Positions 33,245-44,998 of a stretch of DNA of 64,000 bases are shown piece after piece. Numbering within the stretch: position 1 is the stretch's first letter; every line of letters begins with the position of its first letter. Source of the stretch: Trema orientale (Eukaryota; Streptophyta; Magnoliopsida; Rosales; Cannabaceae). The notes beneath the pieces were generated by a model. That model had not been told where the DNA came from. It was given only the letters and a program-made list of their open reading frames with translations, and ran no database searches. The DNA is taken from the NCBI GenBank assembly GCA_002914845.1, contig JXTC01000169.1, positions 380,581 to 444,580 on the forward strand. The letters are read 5' to 3'. Position numbers and translations under genes: made by a program.

Positions 33245-33569
33245 TAAGGAGAGAATTAGAAAGAATTAGATGAATGGGTAGAAGAGTGATAGAGAATCAA
33301 GATAAAAACTTAGAAAGTTAGAGATCATAGGACGAGAAAACTCAATAATCATTTATTAATTTATCATAGACTAAAAAGCAATTACATAGATTACCTATTT
33401 ATAGATAGGTAATTGGACACAACTAGGAAGTAGACACATTCTAGAAATTGATAAAAATAGGAAACTTAAAACTAGTTACTCAAAATTAAAATAAACCTAA
33501 TAATTAAATAAAACCTAATTAATAACAATAATAATAATTTCCTAATATATTTTATTCATGTCTACATCA
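33100..33569 (-). repeat. 3' LTR of the TRIM-like element
   Basis: 470 bp. It is longer than its partner mainly through the (AG)n expansion at 33207-33242. Confidence 0.85.
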
Positions 33570-34025
33570 TTCTCCTGAGGTTCGAGAACTCGACTCCGAT
33601 GAGTTAAAACTTAAATATATCAATAACCAATAATATAAAGTATAGAACAAGAAGCAATCCCAAGTCTTGAGTCTTGATGAACAGGTAGGATATTGAAACT
33701 GGAACTCGTTCCACTTTGAAAAAATATAAAGTATGGACTAGCCTTGATGATATGATGAGGTAAATCAGCGTGTAGACTCATGGTAGAGAACTGTTGAATA
33801 AATCTGAATGAGAGGTAGTGTTGGAGATGAGATACGGCGGGGAGCGTTGACTTGGTCAGCGGTAGGAAGTGCAGAAGTCAAGTGGAGAGCTGCAAAAGAA
33901 AGGTGGCAGCGGCTGGTTATGTAGATCTAGGATTTTTTTTTTTTTATTGTTTTGGGTCTTCAATAGCAGAAGAAAAATTTTTATAGGATAGGCAAGGGGA
34001 AATCGAACCAGGCTCGGATACCAAT

Positions 34026-34472
34026 TGATGTAGGATAAGATAAGAAAAGATATAAAAAAAGAGAGAATAGGTAGAATAGCAAGAGAATTGGTAGAATAAT
34101 AAGAAATAAGCAAGATGAATAAGAAATTGGATATATTAGAGAGAGAAGAATCAAGGAGAGAATTAGACAAAATTAGATAAATGGATAAAAGAACGATAGA
34201 GAATAAAGATAAGAACTTAGAAAGTTAGAGATCATAGGAGAAGAAAACTCAATAATCATTTATTAATTCATCATAGTCTAAAAAGCAATTACATAGATTA
34301 CCTATTTATAGATAGGTAATTGAGCACAACTAGGAAGTAGACACATTAAATTGATAAAAACAATAAACTTAAAACTAGTTACTCAAAATTAAAATAAACC
34401 TAATAATTAAATAAAACCTAATTAATAACAATAATAATAATTTCCTAATATATTTTATTCATGTCTACATCA
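34026..34472 (-). repeat. 5' LTR of the TRIM-like element
   Basis: 447 bp, adjoining the primer site on its internal side. Confidence 0.85.
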
Positions 34473-35264
34473 TAACTACAAAAAGTGTCAATGAGAAGAA
34501 AAATAAAATAAATAAACACTGGCTAACTATGCATATGAAGATAATTAATTAAATAGATAAAAGATGTGAATTAAAACCCAAAGGAAGTGATTAACGAAGC
34601 TTTTTTTTTTTTTAAAAAAAAAGAAAATGGAAGGATAAAACTTTTATTTAGGAAAACACATGCAAGCAGTAATATATTTCATAAACATGGAAAAGTATAT
34701 ATGAATCTTTTTATTTTTGGGAAAAACATAATCATATACGCTGATGGCTATTAAGTCAATAGATAATACATATAGTTCACATCAAATAATATTCAAATTT
34801 AAATTCAAGAGAACAATTACCAAAAACTAAAATAGATGTACAATTTATCCGACTATTGCATAAATACATATCTTTATAATTTAAACCAAAGTTTTTTTTT
34901 TTCTGGAAAAGAATTTAATCCAAATTAAATGTGTGCAGTAGCTTATAATCAGACATGGAGCCAGGTCACGAATTTACTTTCTAAAAAAAAATGGTAATTG
35001 CCTACTTAACTCTTTACTTTAATAAAACGGCATGATTCATATATAATATAGGTTTGAGTGAATATCTCGTATAATAAATTAGTGCTCATCTCTAATTGCA
35101 CAAAGATTTGCATATATATATATATATATTGTCACTACAATAAATGTTGTTTTCTCAAAGCAATGTCACTAAATGTCAAATTTTTTATTACTAACATTAT
35201 TTAGTCACAACATTTATTTTGTGGTAAAGTCGTGACTAGAAGTCCAATACTAAATGTTCACAAC
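34473..35264. other. AT-rich stretch before the hAT element
   Basis: No gene. CACTACAATAAATGTTGTTT at about 35133 looks like one end of a CACTA-type MITE into which the hAT element at 35265 was inserted; the other end was not identified. Confidence 0.5.
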
Positions 35265-36177
35265 CAGTGGCGGAGCCACGTTAACGCAAGGGGGCATATG
35301 CCCCTCTCGATTTTTAATTTTCTTTTACATTATATATATTTACATTTTTGCATATGCATTTTTTTATTAAGTTTAAACTTTTTATATTCAATCTATTTAA
35401 AATTAGATTAATTATTTCTCTAATTCTTCAATATCATCAATCTATTTAATTTTAAATTTTGTATAGTTTATCTCCATCTCTTTTACCTTTATATTTTTTT
35501 CCCCCTAACTTTTATCAACAACTTATTTTTTCTTTAAAATTTATTTGGTTTAAATAACTAGCAACTGTTATATCTTATTAGGCAATACATAAAATTGGAA
35601 AAAATAATTTTATATTAGATATATGTGATATTTGTGTGTGTATTTATACACATATTTTTTGGAAGATTGGTCTAAATTAATATTTTATATTTGTATTTTT
35701 TAAAAGATTTTTCAATTCACTCACATATTTTCATTTAAAAAAATAAAATAAAATTCACCCACATATTTAGTTATGACATTTTATTTATAATACAAATGTA
35801 TTATGTAAAGGGATACATATTTATAAATTTTATATCATTTTTGTTTTCTTCTCCTAGTTTCTAAATTTTATAAAATAAGTGAGTTATTTAATCTCTAATT
35901 TAGAAGACATTTTAAATAAAAATTGCACTCATTATTCTATAAATGAGAAAACAGTGATACTACTATAACATCAAATAGAGTAAGAATTACTTTTACATAA
36001 AATATTACAACTACGAAGTTAAGAAAACTAATTTTAGATTATAATCTAAATGTTTGAGATTGAACTTAGAAAAAATATGTAAATAAATTAACCTTTATTG
36101 AATTTTTATTTAAGCTAGCTTAAAATTTTGATATCTATGTTTGCCTCTCCTGAAATATTTTTCTGGCTCCGCCACTG
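35265..36177. mobile_element. hAT-type element with perfect 8-bp target duplication
   Basis: 913 bp, ends CAGTGGCGGAGCCA and TGGCTCCGCCACTG, flanked by TTCACAAC on both sides (35257-35264 and 36178-36185). The inside is AT-rich with no transposase. The terminus CAG(T/G)GGCGGAGCC is common to plant hAT (Tip100-like) families. Confidence 0.92.
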
Positions 36178-36323
36178 TTCACAACCACAAAACTTTTAAA
36201 AGGCCAAAAACAAAACAATTTGTAACTAATAATGACATTGTTTTGGTGACAAAATAATTATGGTACTGGTATGCACGCCTTTTTGGATAGAAAAGAAAAG
36301 TTCCTTCTTCCCTGCAAATCCTC

Positions 36324-36764
36324 CTAATTAATTATCATGTAGCCAGTATATCATCATATACTTTTGGTTACAACTTACAAGAGCATATTCATCCCTCATG
36401 CGTTGGATCCAGGGAATTGAATTTGCTTTTATGTAAATTAGCTGAAAGAGCAGAAGTCTAGTACAAGCTTATAAAATTCTACTAATCAAATCAGTTCAGC
36501 TTAATTTCCCGTTTTAATTATATGGTATGTACGTAGTCAGATCAACATCAACATGATACAATTCATTTTTTGTAATATTTAAGAATCTTAATTAAATAAT
36601 ATCCTTCTTAACTAACTCTTCCTCTCTCTTTCAAAATGAGATTATTTTTCCTTTATTTATTTAATTTTTTTTTTTTGCCAAAAGATATAGGAGATGATTT
36701 ATGACATAAGATTCAATAAACTCAACCTTTAACCACCACGCACGTGCAGCCTATTCATATGTAC
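36324..36764 (-). repeat. Arm 2 of the long-range inverted repeat (partner 2-410)
   Basis: The reverse complement of this segment aligns along its whole length with positions 2-410 of the window, with substitutions and small indels. It lies about 6 kb downstream of the MATE stop codon. Confidence 0.75.
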
Positions 36765-37840
36765 CTAATCGACCATGCTCTTGGGACAGCTGGTAGAAGG
36801 AATCATTGTATATCTTGAATGCAGAAGTTAGTTGATATATAGACAAGTATACAATATACATACACAAATATACATACACAACTGGTCTCTTTATAGTCTT
36901 ACAGATGTAAATTTCGGCAATGTTGTTCCATCAAAAAGTAGAGAAGAAGATTCCCAAATGCTCAATTTTTTTTTTTAATCTCGGTATAACATTCTGCTTG
37001 TGGCGTGTATCATTTGTGCTTTGAGCACCAGTGCCTTATTTTCTCTGTGGGATATTATAGCCAAGGCTACTCTCTCTATATATAAAACTCACGGTGACTG
37101 TTTGCTGACCAGTGACCAATTTACAATTGAATGGGAAAATGGTGATCCTACTTACTATTACACGTGAAGCAAACGCAAAAGTATATACTTATATATATAT
37201 ATATATATATATATTCAGCATAACTAACAAGAAATTAAAGGGCTTTAATTAATTAATTTTTTAATTAAGGTAAATCAAACAACAAATCAAATGTCATTAG
37301 AATAAACCATATTATATGTACACAAAAACAAGTCATCTAAAAGCAAAAGGTATTAGCTGTAAAAACCTGCTTCTGTTCTTGTTTTCTTTCTTCTAACAAA
37401 ATTATAAAGTATCTGATCAGAGTGAGCAGGCGCACGGCATGCAGTAGCTAGATAAGGCACGTTCTTCTTTATTTTTCCAGCTTGTTCTTCAGAACTCGAA
37501 CCATATTATGGCTTAATGGTTAATTGATATTAGCGTAGTAGGTTCGTACATACGTAATTCGTTTTGTTTGTTGTTTTTCTGCTTATTTATTTGGAAGGAC
37601 GTTGTAGTAGGTTTCTTGGATATTGTTTCTTTTTTTTTTTTTTTGGGTGCGTTTCTTTTTTTGTTGGTCATGTGCAGCAGTACAAGAATTCTTTTCTCAA
37701 GTATAGGATAGAGAAAGAACGGTAGAACATGAAATTAATTAGGTAGCATATGAACCTGTTTGGTAGGCATATAATATGACTTGAATTGTATATCGTAGGA
37801 TTATGTTAGTATTATCCCTTTTGATACTATATGCAAGACA
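36765..37840. other. AT-rich stretch without an identified gene
   Basis: Contains a (TA)n run (37187-37214) and a TATATATAAAA at about 37076. An open reading of about 50 codons without an ATG (near 36985-37167) was seen on the + strand and not matched to any family. Confidence 0.5.
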
Positions 37841-39023
37841 TTTATTTATAAATCATAAAAATAAAAGGGAATTAAACTCCAATAAATATCCATAAATTAC
37901 GTAAAACTCGATAATCTTATATAAAATCTCTAAATATTAGAAATTAACTATATAAAATATAAACTGTGATCAAATAAATTCATGATGATCGACCTTTTAA
38001 GTCTTTACATTTTCTCAATCAAGATGAACAAATTGATCTCTTTGAACCATGCATCTTAGTTACTAGTAAACAAAATTTTCCTTAGTCAACTTCTTAACTG
38101 ACAATTATTAAAACATGTGAGGAAAAATAAAAGGGTGAGCTAAAAGCTTAGTAGGTAACCAGTAATCTTAATCAGGTGGATGAAGCATATGTAACCCAAA
38201 ATAGTTAACAAATATTTTTCAGAACAAATTTGGTTTCAGAAATCAGTACTTTTGAAAATAATCAAATTAAGTTGTTTAATAAACAATTTAACAAAATTAG
38301 GTCATAAGTTTCAAAATCTGTCTTTTTGAATCCCATTCAGTTAATAACAATTTCAATTATACTTCTTCCCAGTTTTTGGCGATTATGTCCACACTTAACC
38401 CCTGGGACTAGGTCTGAATCTACTACAATTAACCTCTATAGTTGGGTCTGAATCTATTATATTTAACCCATGTAGCTAGGTCCAGATTCAGTACGTACTG
38501 TCCACATATAACCTTTATGAAATGGGTCCATATTGCATAGTCACTGAAGAAAGTTTCAAAACTTTCATTTACAATTACGAATCAGAAACACTTCACTTTA
38601 ATTATTAGATAACAATTTTTATTTGAACTCTTGTAATAGTAATTTCATATACTCGATCCATTTTTTGGTATAAAACAATTTTAAGACAAAATTCATAGTA
38701 TTTCTAGAACAAGTAACTATTTTTTAGCAAAATAATTTTCTTTCAATAAATAATTTTATTTGTAAAAACTATATTTTTACTTGTAATCCTCTTCTTTATA
38801 GTAACACTTGTAAACATGAGTTTAATCAAAATAATAAAGTATTCAGTTTTTTTTCGCACAATAAAAAGTTACTAGAAAAGATCAAATGTTACTTATCTCG
38901 TTTGCTTCCTATTTAACTAAAATAATCAACATAATTGTTCAAACACCTATTATCACATAAACCATAAATAAGCATCAAATCACTTAAATCACACTTAATT
39001 ATAGTAAAAATAAAGAGTACTTG
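37841..39023 (-). repeat. LTR remnant of a related gypsy family, interrupted by the LARD element
   Basis: Features such as GGGTGAGCTAAAAGCTTAGT (38134) and TTTTTGGCGATTATGTCCAC followed by repeated GGTCTGAATCTA segments (38370-38500) resemble the corresponding part of the other gypsy LTRs here, in minus orientation. It ends abruptly at the LARD 5' end. The left boundary is approximate. Confidence 0.5.
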
Positions 39024-41327
39024 TGTAATACCTCACTTTTTTTAAATTATTATAATATCCTTTTTTAATTATTAGTGGTGGGACCCACTGAATTTTTTTT
39101 AACAACCCACTCTCTTTTTTTCCTTTCCCCTCTCTCTTTCCCCATGACCCCCCATTTTCCTTTCCTCTCTTCTTTCTCTCTCCCTCCCCCACGGCAACTC
39201 TCTCTTTCTCTCTTGGCTAAAAATGATCGCCACCCACCAAGCACCTAACAATGCACCTCCGGCCTCCAACGACCAGCACCACCACCTGGCGTCAACTTCC
39301 CATGCCGGCAGCAACTACTAGCCGGAGTTTCGCCACCATCGGAAGCACCGTTCGCAGGAAAATACCATTTTTGGCCGTAGGAATTTTTGAATTTTCGGCG
39401 AGTTTTCCGGCCGTTTCAAGAGGTGTTCTTGAGTTTGTTGGATTAGTATCATCGAGGGGAAGCTCTAGGTATATATTTCATGATTCCATTTTCCCCGGTT
39501 TCAAAGTTGCCATTTTTGTGTATTTTGAGCTCAGATTTGACTTTTAATACGACCATTAGATTGTGTTTTTGATATCATTTTTGGAGTGTACTCAGAAAAT
39601 AGTGAAGTATGATATATATATATTGACTATATTTAGTGACTGACACGAAAAACGATATCTAACAGCTTAGATTTTGTCTAATTTTACAAGCCACCAGTCC
39701 GGTGTCGGCCCGGACCCGAATTGGTCGAGTTATATATTTAACTCAACTATTTTGGGCATTAGGAATTTAATGGAGAGGTCCGCTTATTGATTTGAAGCTC
39801 CGTTGAGAAGTTGAGTTTTCCCAAGTGAGCGATCGAGGGCGTGGAATTGGTTTTTGACCCTCCGAACGATCGTCCAACGGTACCTTGAGGATCCAACGGT
39901 ACCTTGAGCATAGTATCACTATTCTAGTGAGGTAGGGATTCAGTATATCGTTTTTGAATAAAACTTAATTTTTGCAACACACGATGACAAATGTGATTTT
40001 AGAACTGTTTTGGATATATGTGATGGAATTGAATTATATTATATATATTGGATTACTCTGAGACTTTTTTGTGTGTAAGTTATTTTTGAATATGTTAAAA
40101 TAGGACCGTTATGCTGCCTATTTTTTTATATAATTTAATTAACCATTTTATTAAAAAATAGAGCATCATTTGAACTTAAATTACTACATAGCCATTTTTA
40201 CACATCAGTTCAGAGTACACGTATCATAGGATCACACATGAGTACTAAGTTAGCATCATAGGGGTTTTACAGTATGGCGCTACGGCCCCACCGATGGTAT
40301 AGAGTCCGTGAACCTGTGAGGGGTATTTCTTCTGATTACCTTCCTATTTGGCAAGCGCAGGCAATGTGGTTGCCCTTCCAGGTTTGGTAGGCGACACATG
40401 GGTATCCCTTCCAGTTATGGGCTAGATGCTAGATAGGTTGTATGGCACACATAGTGCCAATATCCTGGTTTCCATTGATGAGAGGTGGTAAACTCATAGG
40501 TATGGGTGGATTTGTGTCATGTGTCAGTGGACTGATTGATTTTCAGATATCATGATTTCTGTATATCTATATATATGTATGTGCATACGGACTATCGATT
40601 TTGGATATTTTTGTGTATATATACACATATGATTTTGCGAAGGTATTTTGGATTAAACTAATTATGCAAAGACTTTCCATCATTAAAAAGGTTTTTAAAT
40701 GAGGTAATAGTTTCTCTATTGAGCTTTCGAGCTCATCCCTCCTATTTTCCTCCCTTTCAGGTATTGTTCATTCGAGTCAGTCGTCTCGATGGCTAGGTAA
40801 GTCGCTTGGTTTATGCTTGCGGTCCTATTCCTCTTTGGTTGGTCCCTATACCTTATCCTATTTTCTTTATGTCTAACTGTTTAGCCAAGTTTGTTGTTTC
40901 TGCTAAGTAAATGTATGAGGATATGTTTACTACTATTTGAGGATTTGGTATATAAATGGGATACTATGGTTCCCTAGGAGCATATTTTCAAAATTTTAAG
41001 TCCTTGGAATTTTGACTAACTCTGTAATTAAATTTTTAGACACTCAGACTCAAGATTTGTGAAATCCATTTAATCAACACTAAATTTTTATTAAACCAAG
41101 TTTTTATACAATTTAACCATATTTCCTTGAATCTTAATTGGTTTTTCTTTCTTGATAAACTAGACTAAAAATGGACCCCCTTTTTTATATAGAATTTATG
41201 ATGATTTGAGGATTAGAATGAAAAATCCAAGTACTTGGTTTCCTCCGAATTTTATAAATTTCCTTATTTATCCTTATTTATACTTAAAATTGCTAAAAGT
41301 CAAAGCCTTGGACTTTTGGTCGTGATA
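39024..41327 (+). repeat. 5' LTR of the LARD-like element
   Basis: 2304 bp, ending GGTCGTGATA just before the primer site. It contains a pyrimidine-rich promoter-proximal region (39110-39200), a GC-richer segment to about 39450, and the conserved GGTAGGCGACACATGGGT block near 40387. Short open frames at 39251-39547 lie in this LTR and are not genes. Confidence 0.88.
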
Positions 41328-44300
41328 GAATTGGTATCAGAGCACGGCTTCAGATCTGTCTGAGATCATGCCTGTGTTAATTTTTTGTATTTAAAAAATA
41401 TTTTAGAAATAGTTTTGATAAGTACCTCATACATCACTTAGAACTGGCTAGATAAGTTACTTTTGCTCCTATTCCTTCCAAGTCCTCTCTGAAACCTCTT
41501 CAAAGTAAAATTCTTGTGTCTTTGGAATGGTGATTTCCTTAAAATTTTGGTCTCAGAAGTGTCGGGTTGACTTGAGACTATTGGATTCCACTCTTAACGT
41601 AATCCCTCACTTCAAATGGACGTTCGTTCTTGTACTCTTTCGCCCATTCAGATTGTGGGCTACATGAACCTCGTAGGTTCTGAGGTAGCAATCCGGTATC
41701 TTGCATCTTGGTTGTTGTATTTTGATTTTCTTGTGGATTGTCTATGTGTTATCCCTCGGGTTATCTTATTGCTTTTATTTGCAGTATTTGATTAAGGTTA
41801 TATTTTCTTGAGGATTTTTGCCTATGATACATCGGTTTGGTGTTTATGAGACTGGGATATTATTTTCTTGGAATTGATATCGTCGTGATCATTTAATTTG
41901 GATACACTGTGACTTGATTCCATATCTAAATGTTTGTATTGGTGGTACCTTTTACATAGTATGCTCAATGATTAAGTGATTAGTTTGATAATTTAATATA
42001 TTATTTAAATATAGTACTTGCATTTCTTTAGTTTCATCAAGTTTTGTTATTGTGGTTCTTTGGTTGAGAATTCTTGAATTGTTGAGAGTTTAGTTGGATT
42101 TAAAAATTGAGATATTTGATTTTGGAACTTTTGAAAATTTCAAGTTGATAATTAAGGTTTTAAACAACGTAAACCTTTGTATTTGACCAAAGTGACATGT
42201 TCGTTTTCAAAGAGATCATGAACATTTTAAATTTGAGCATTAGTTGGCTGAAAGTGACGCACTTTTTCAAAAGAGATATCGTTTTAAATTAATATGCTAC
42301 TTTTAGACTAGACTTTATAATGCCACCAATCTATTAGTATACTAGTAAGATTTTGTTTTATATTTAGAAATATTGATTTGAATGATCTCTAGATCAAAGT
42401 AGTTTATTTCTCTAAATGTTTATACGTAAATCAAACTTTTTAAGTACCTTCTCTAATTTTTGGACTTAGTAGATTACTAAACATTTTTCAATCCTGACCT
42501 AATGCTTGATTTGAAATTAAATGAATACTTTCCTAAATTGATTCACAAGTTTACTTGAAAAAAAAAATGGATGTAAGTTACTTAAGAGAAGTTTTGAATA
42601 AAAATATTCACAAGTTTGGCTACTCGGTAAACTTTGGTGTGGATTGAAGATTATTTTGGGGAAAAATTTTTAGCTTCATGCATGTATTGAAGATTTGTGC
42701 ATATGATTTCTCTAGAATACATTGCCTAGAGGATAGAGACTTGATATGATTACTTGTGTTATAAAAATCCTTGTTGGGTGAAAATGATTGAGTCGGAGTT
42801 TTAGTTTAGATTTTGTGGAGCTTATCACTTGGACTTTGTGTATTCGATGTTTCAAATTTTCATGTTTCTTCTAAGTTTTCTTTGATATGGTTTACCTTGT
42901 TGGTTAATGCATGGTCCCTTGTAATTGTTGGATTGTTTAGTCATTGTGATTCTTGCTAACTTGATTTTTACGGTGTGAACAAAGTTGCATTGAGATTATG
43001 CAGAACCTGTTTTAATTGGACTTTAGGCATTATGTGATTGGTTTTGACCAATCTCCCTAGTGTTGGGAAAACTTGGGGGGAAAATAAAATTTAGATTTTC
43101 AAACCAATGAATGGTATTAAGTTATATGCCTTGACTTTATATTTGATGGATTTTGAGTTGTGCATATTAGCATGTGATATTCTTTTTGAAGATTTTATTG
43201 TAGCTTTTCAATTCACGGAGTTTATGTATATATTAATTAGTTGGTTATGCCTAGTATAAATCTTCATGAACTTTTAATATTTATTTTGAAGAGTTAAGTG
43301 AGGATTGACACTTGTTTTACCTATTTTGAGAAGGTATTTGACAATGTATTTTACTTTAATATTTTCTAAACTATCTCATTTTTCCTTATATATATTGAAA
43401 AAAAAAGTGTGAACTTTCAAACCTTTTGAGAAACTTGTTTAATTACTTTGGAAAGTATTCTGGAATTCTATGAAAACATCCCATTGCGTTTAGTTATGAT
43501 TTGGATCGAGGCCCAATTGTTTCATTAGTTTTGAAAGAAAAATCGACTATGGTAATTTAAGTATGACCTCGATTATCATTTTACCAAGTAAGTGTGGATT
43601 GCGAAATAAATTTCTATTTTATTGATTTTGGAAAAACAAACTAGTATCTTTTTCATGCATTCCTTGTTGGTTTTAATAAATAGTTATCATGTATAACTCA
43701 ACTTTAAATTGATATTTGTGACTATTAGGAATTTTCATTATATATGCATGGAACGAAAACTTTTTCTAAATGTTGATGTTGAGTTGAATCTAAATCCCTT
43801 ATTTTGTTTAAACTATATACAGTATGGATATTGTTATATAATTAATGATAATTGGAATAAGATTACTCATAGATTTTACTTTAAGAGTCATTAGACTCTA
43901 CTTCTATATTATAAAGGGGTACTCGGAGTTTAGGTTTGTTTACCTTTGGCCGGGGAGAAATTGTATTGTGAACTAGTGTAGTATTCCTAGGCTCTAACAC
44001 TTTCTACATTCAATGTTTTCAAAAATATTTTCAAAAATTATTTTCATTAAAATTGAAAAGAGATTTCATGGGAGACAGGCGTCATTCGAGGATGGTACCA
44101 GACAGCCTATCCTATTAGAACCTTATTTCTGGGGCATTAAGTATCGATTTCAATTATGTGCATATTTCTAGCACATTGGATTGTGTCCATGGAGTTTTCT
44201 TTATATCGAGGACTTGTAGAGTCTTTGGTTCAGCATTCGCTTTGGTTTTCTTTGATGAGGTTTTACACTGGACAAAAATGTTTAAATGCTTTTGAAATTT

Positions 44301-44998
44301 CTCATGTTTGGATACTTGCATTTGATATTGAAGTTTGCACTAATGTATTGCGTTATTGATTTCCTGTTTGGGTGTTCTAGTCTTGAATTTACTAGAAGTG
44401 GTTGTGTTTGGTGTTATTCCTCACTCTAATTAGAGAACGGAAAATAGTTGTGAGCTATTGGACTCTCTTTATTACCTTTGATCTCTAGACTCGTTTACCT
44501 TGTGTAGTGTAACACAAGGTTCCTTGTTCTTCGTCTTAAACTCTATTCGATTATGTTCCGTGTTTCAAAGGAGACTCTTGTTAGAGTCATTGACTTGGAG
44601 ATTGTCTAGGCCCAGGTTCTTGCTGCAGACAAATGGGTATGTCCCAAGAGATTGTTGATCTGGTTTAATCACGGGGACAATATTCTTATATCAAACATTT
44701 GGTCTGCTGTTCTAGTTTGGTACCTTACAATCAGTATTCGGAGTCTTGTGTTCTTGGCTTCTAGCCATGGTTATCATCATTATCTTTTGATCACTCACAT
44801 ACTTGAGGTTGTCGTTTCCAACTATTGGCATTGAGATTCTTGTACCTATTAATAAGCCATTTTATGATTTTGTATCTCTTCAGGTGCATCCTTATCCCAT
44901 ACTATTGTGTGGGTCAATATAATGGCGGGATTCTGATAACAAGTGAGGTATATCTGTACTTAAATTTTCAAGACAAAATTCTTTTAAGAATGGAAGAA
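41328..44998 (+). other. Non-coding interior of the LARD-like element
   Basis: 3671 bases. Neither strand gives reverse transcriptase, integrase, protease, gag or envelope-like motifs. Readings of 60-70 residues occur at chance level. The sequence is T-rich on the + strand. Confidence 0.8.

Larger units (their letters stand above)
33100..34472 (-). mobile_element. Small non-coding LTR element (TRIM-like)
   Basis: Two direct repeats, 33100-33569 and 34026-34472, start TGATGTAGGATAA and end TGTCTACATCA. On the minus strand the right copy is followed by TTGGTATCCGAGCC (near 34010-34023), a primer site, and the left copy is preceded by a purine tract in the complement of TTCTCCTGAGGTTC. The 456-bp interior has no coding sequence for retrotransposon proteins. 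The left LTR has an expanded (AG)n run (33207-33242). The flanks TTAAT and TAACT do not form a clean duplication. Confidence 0.82.

Noticed and set aside
39251-39547. Open frames in the LARD 5' LTR and their counterparts at 45188-45547
   Set aside because: They lie in LTR sequence, are not conserved as protein between the two LTRs beyond the DNA similarity, and match no family.
41331-41343. TGGTATCAGAGC and similar sequences as tRNA gene fragments
   Set aside because: They match only the 3' end complement of tRNA-iMet and always adjoin an LTR; they are primer-binding sites.
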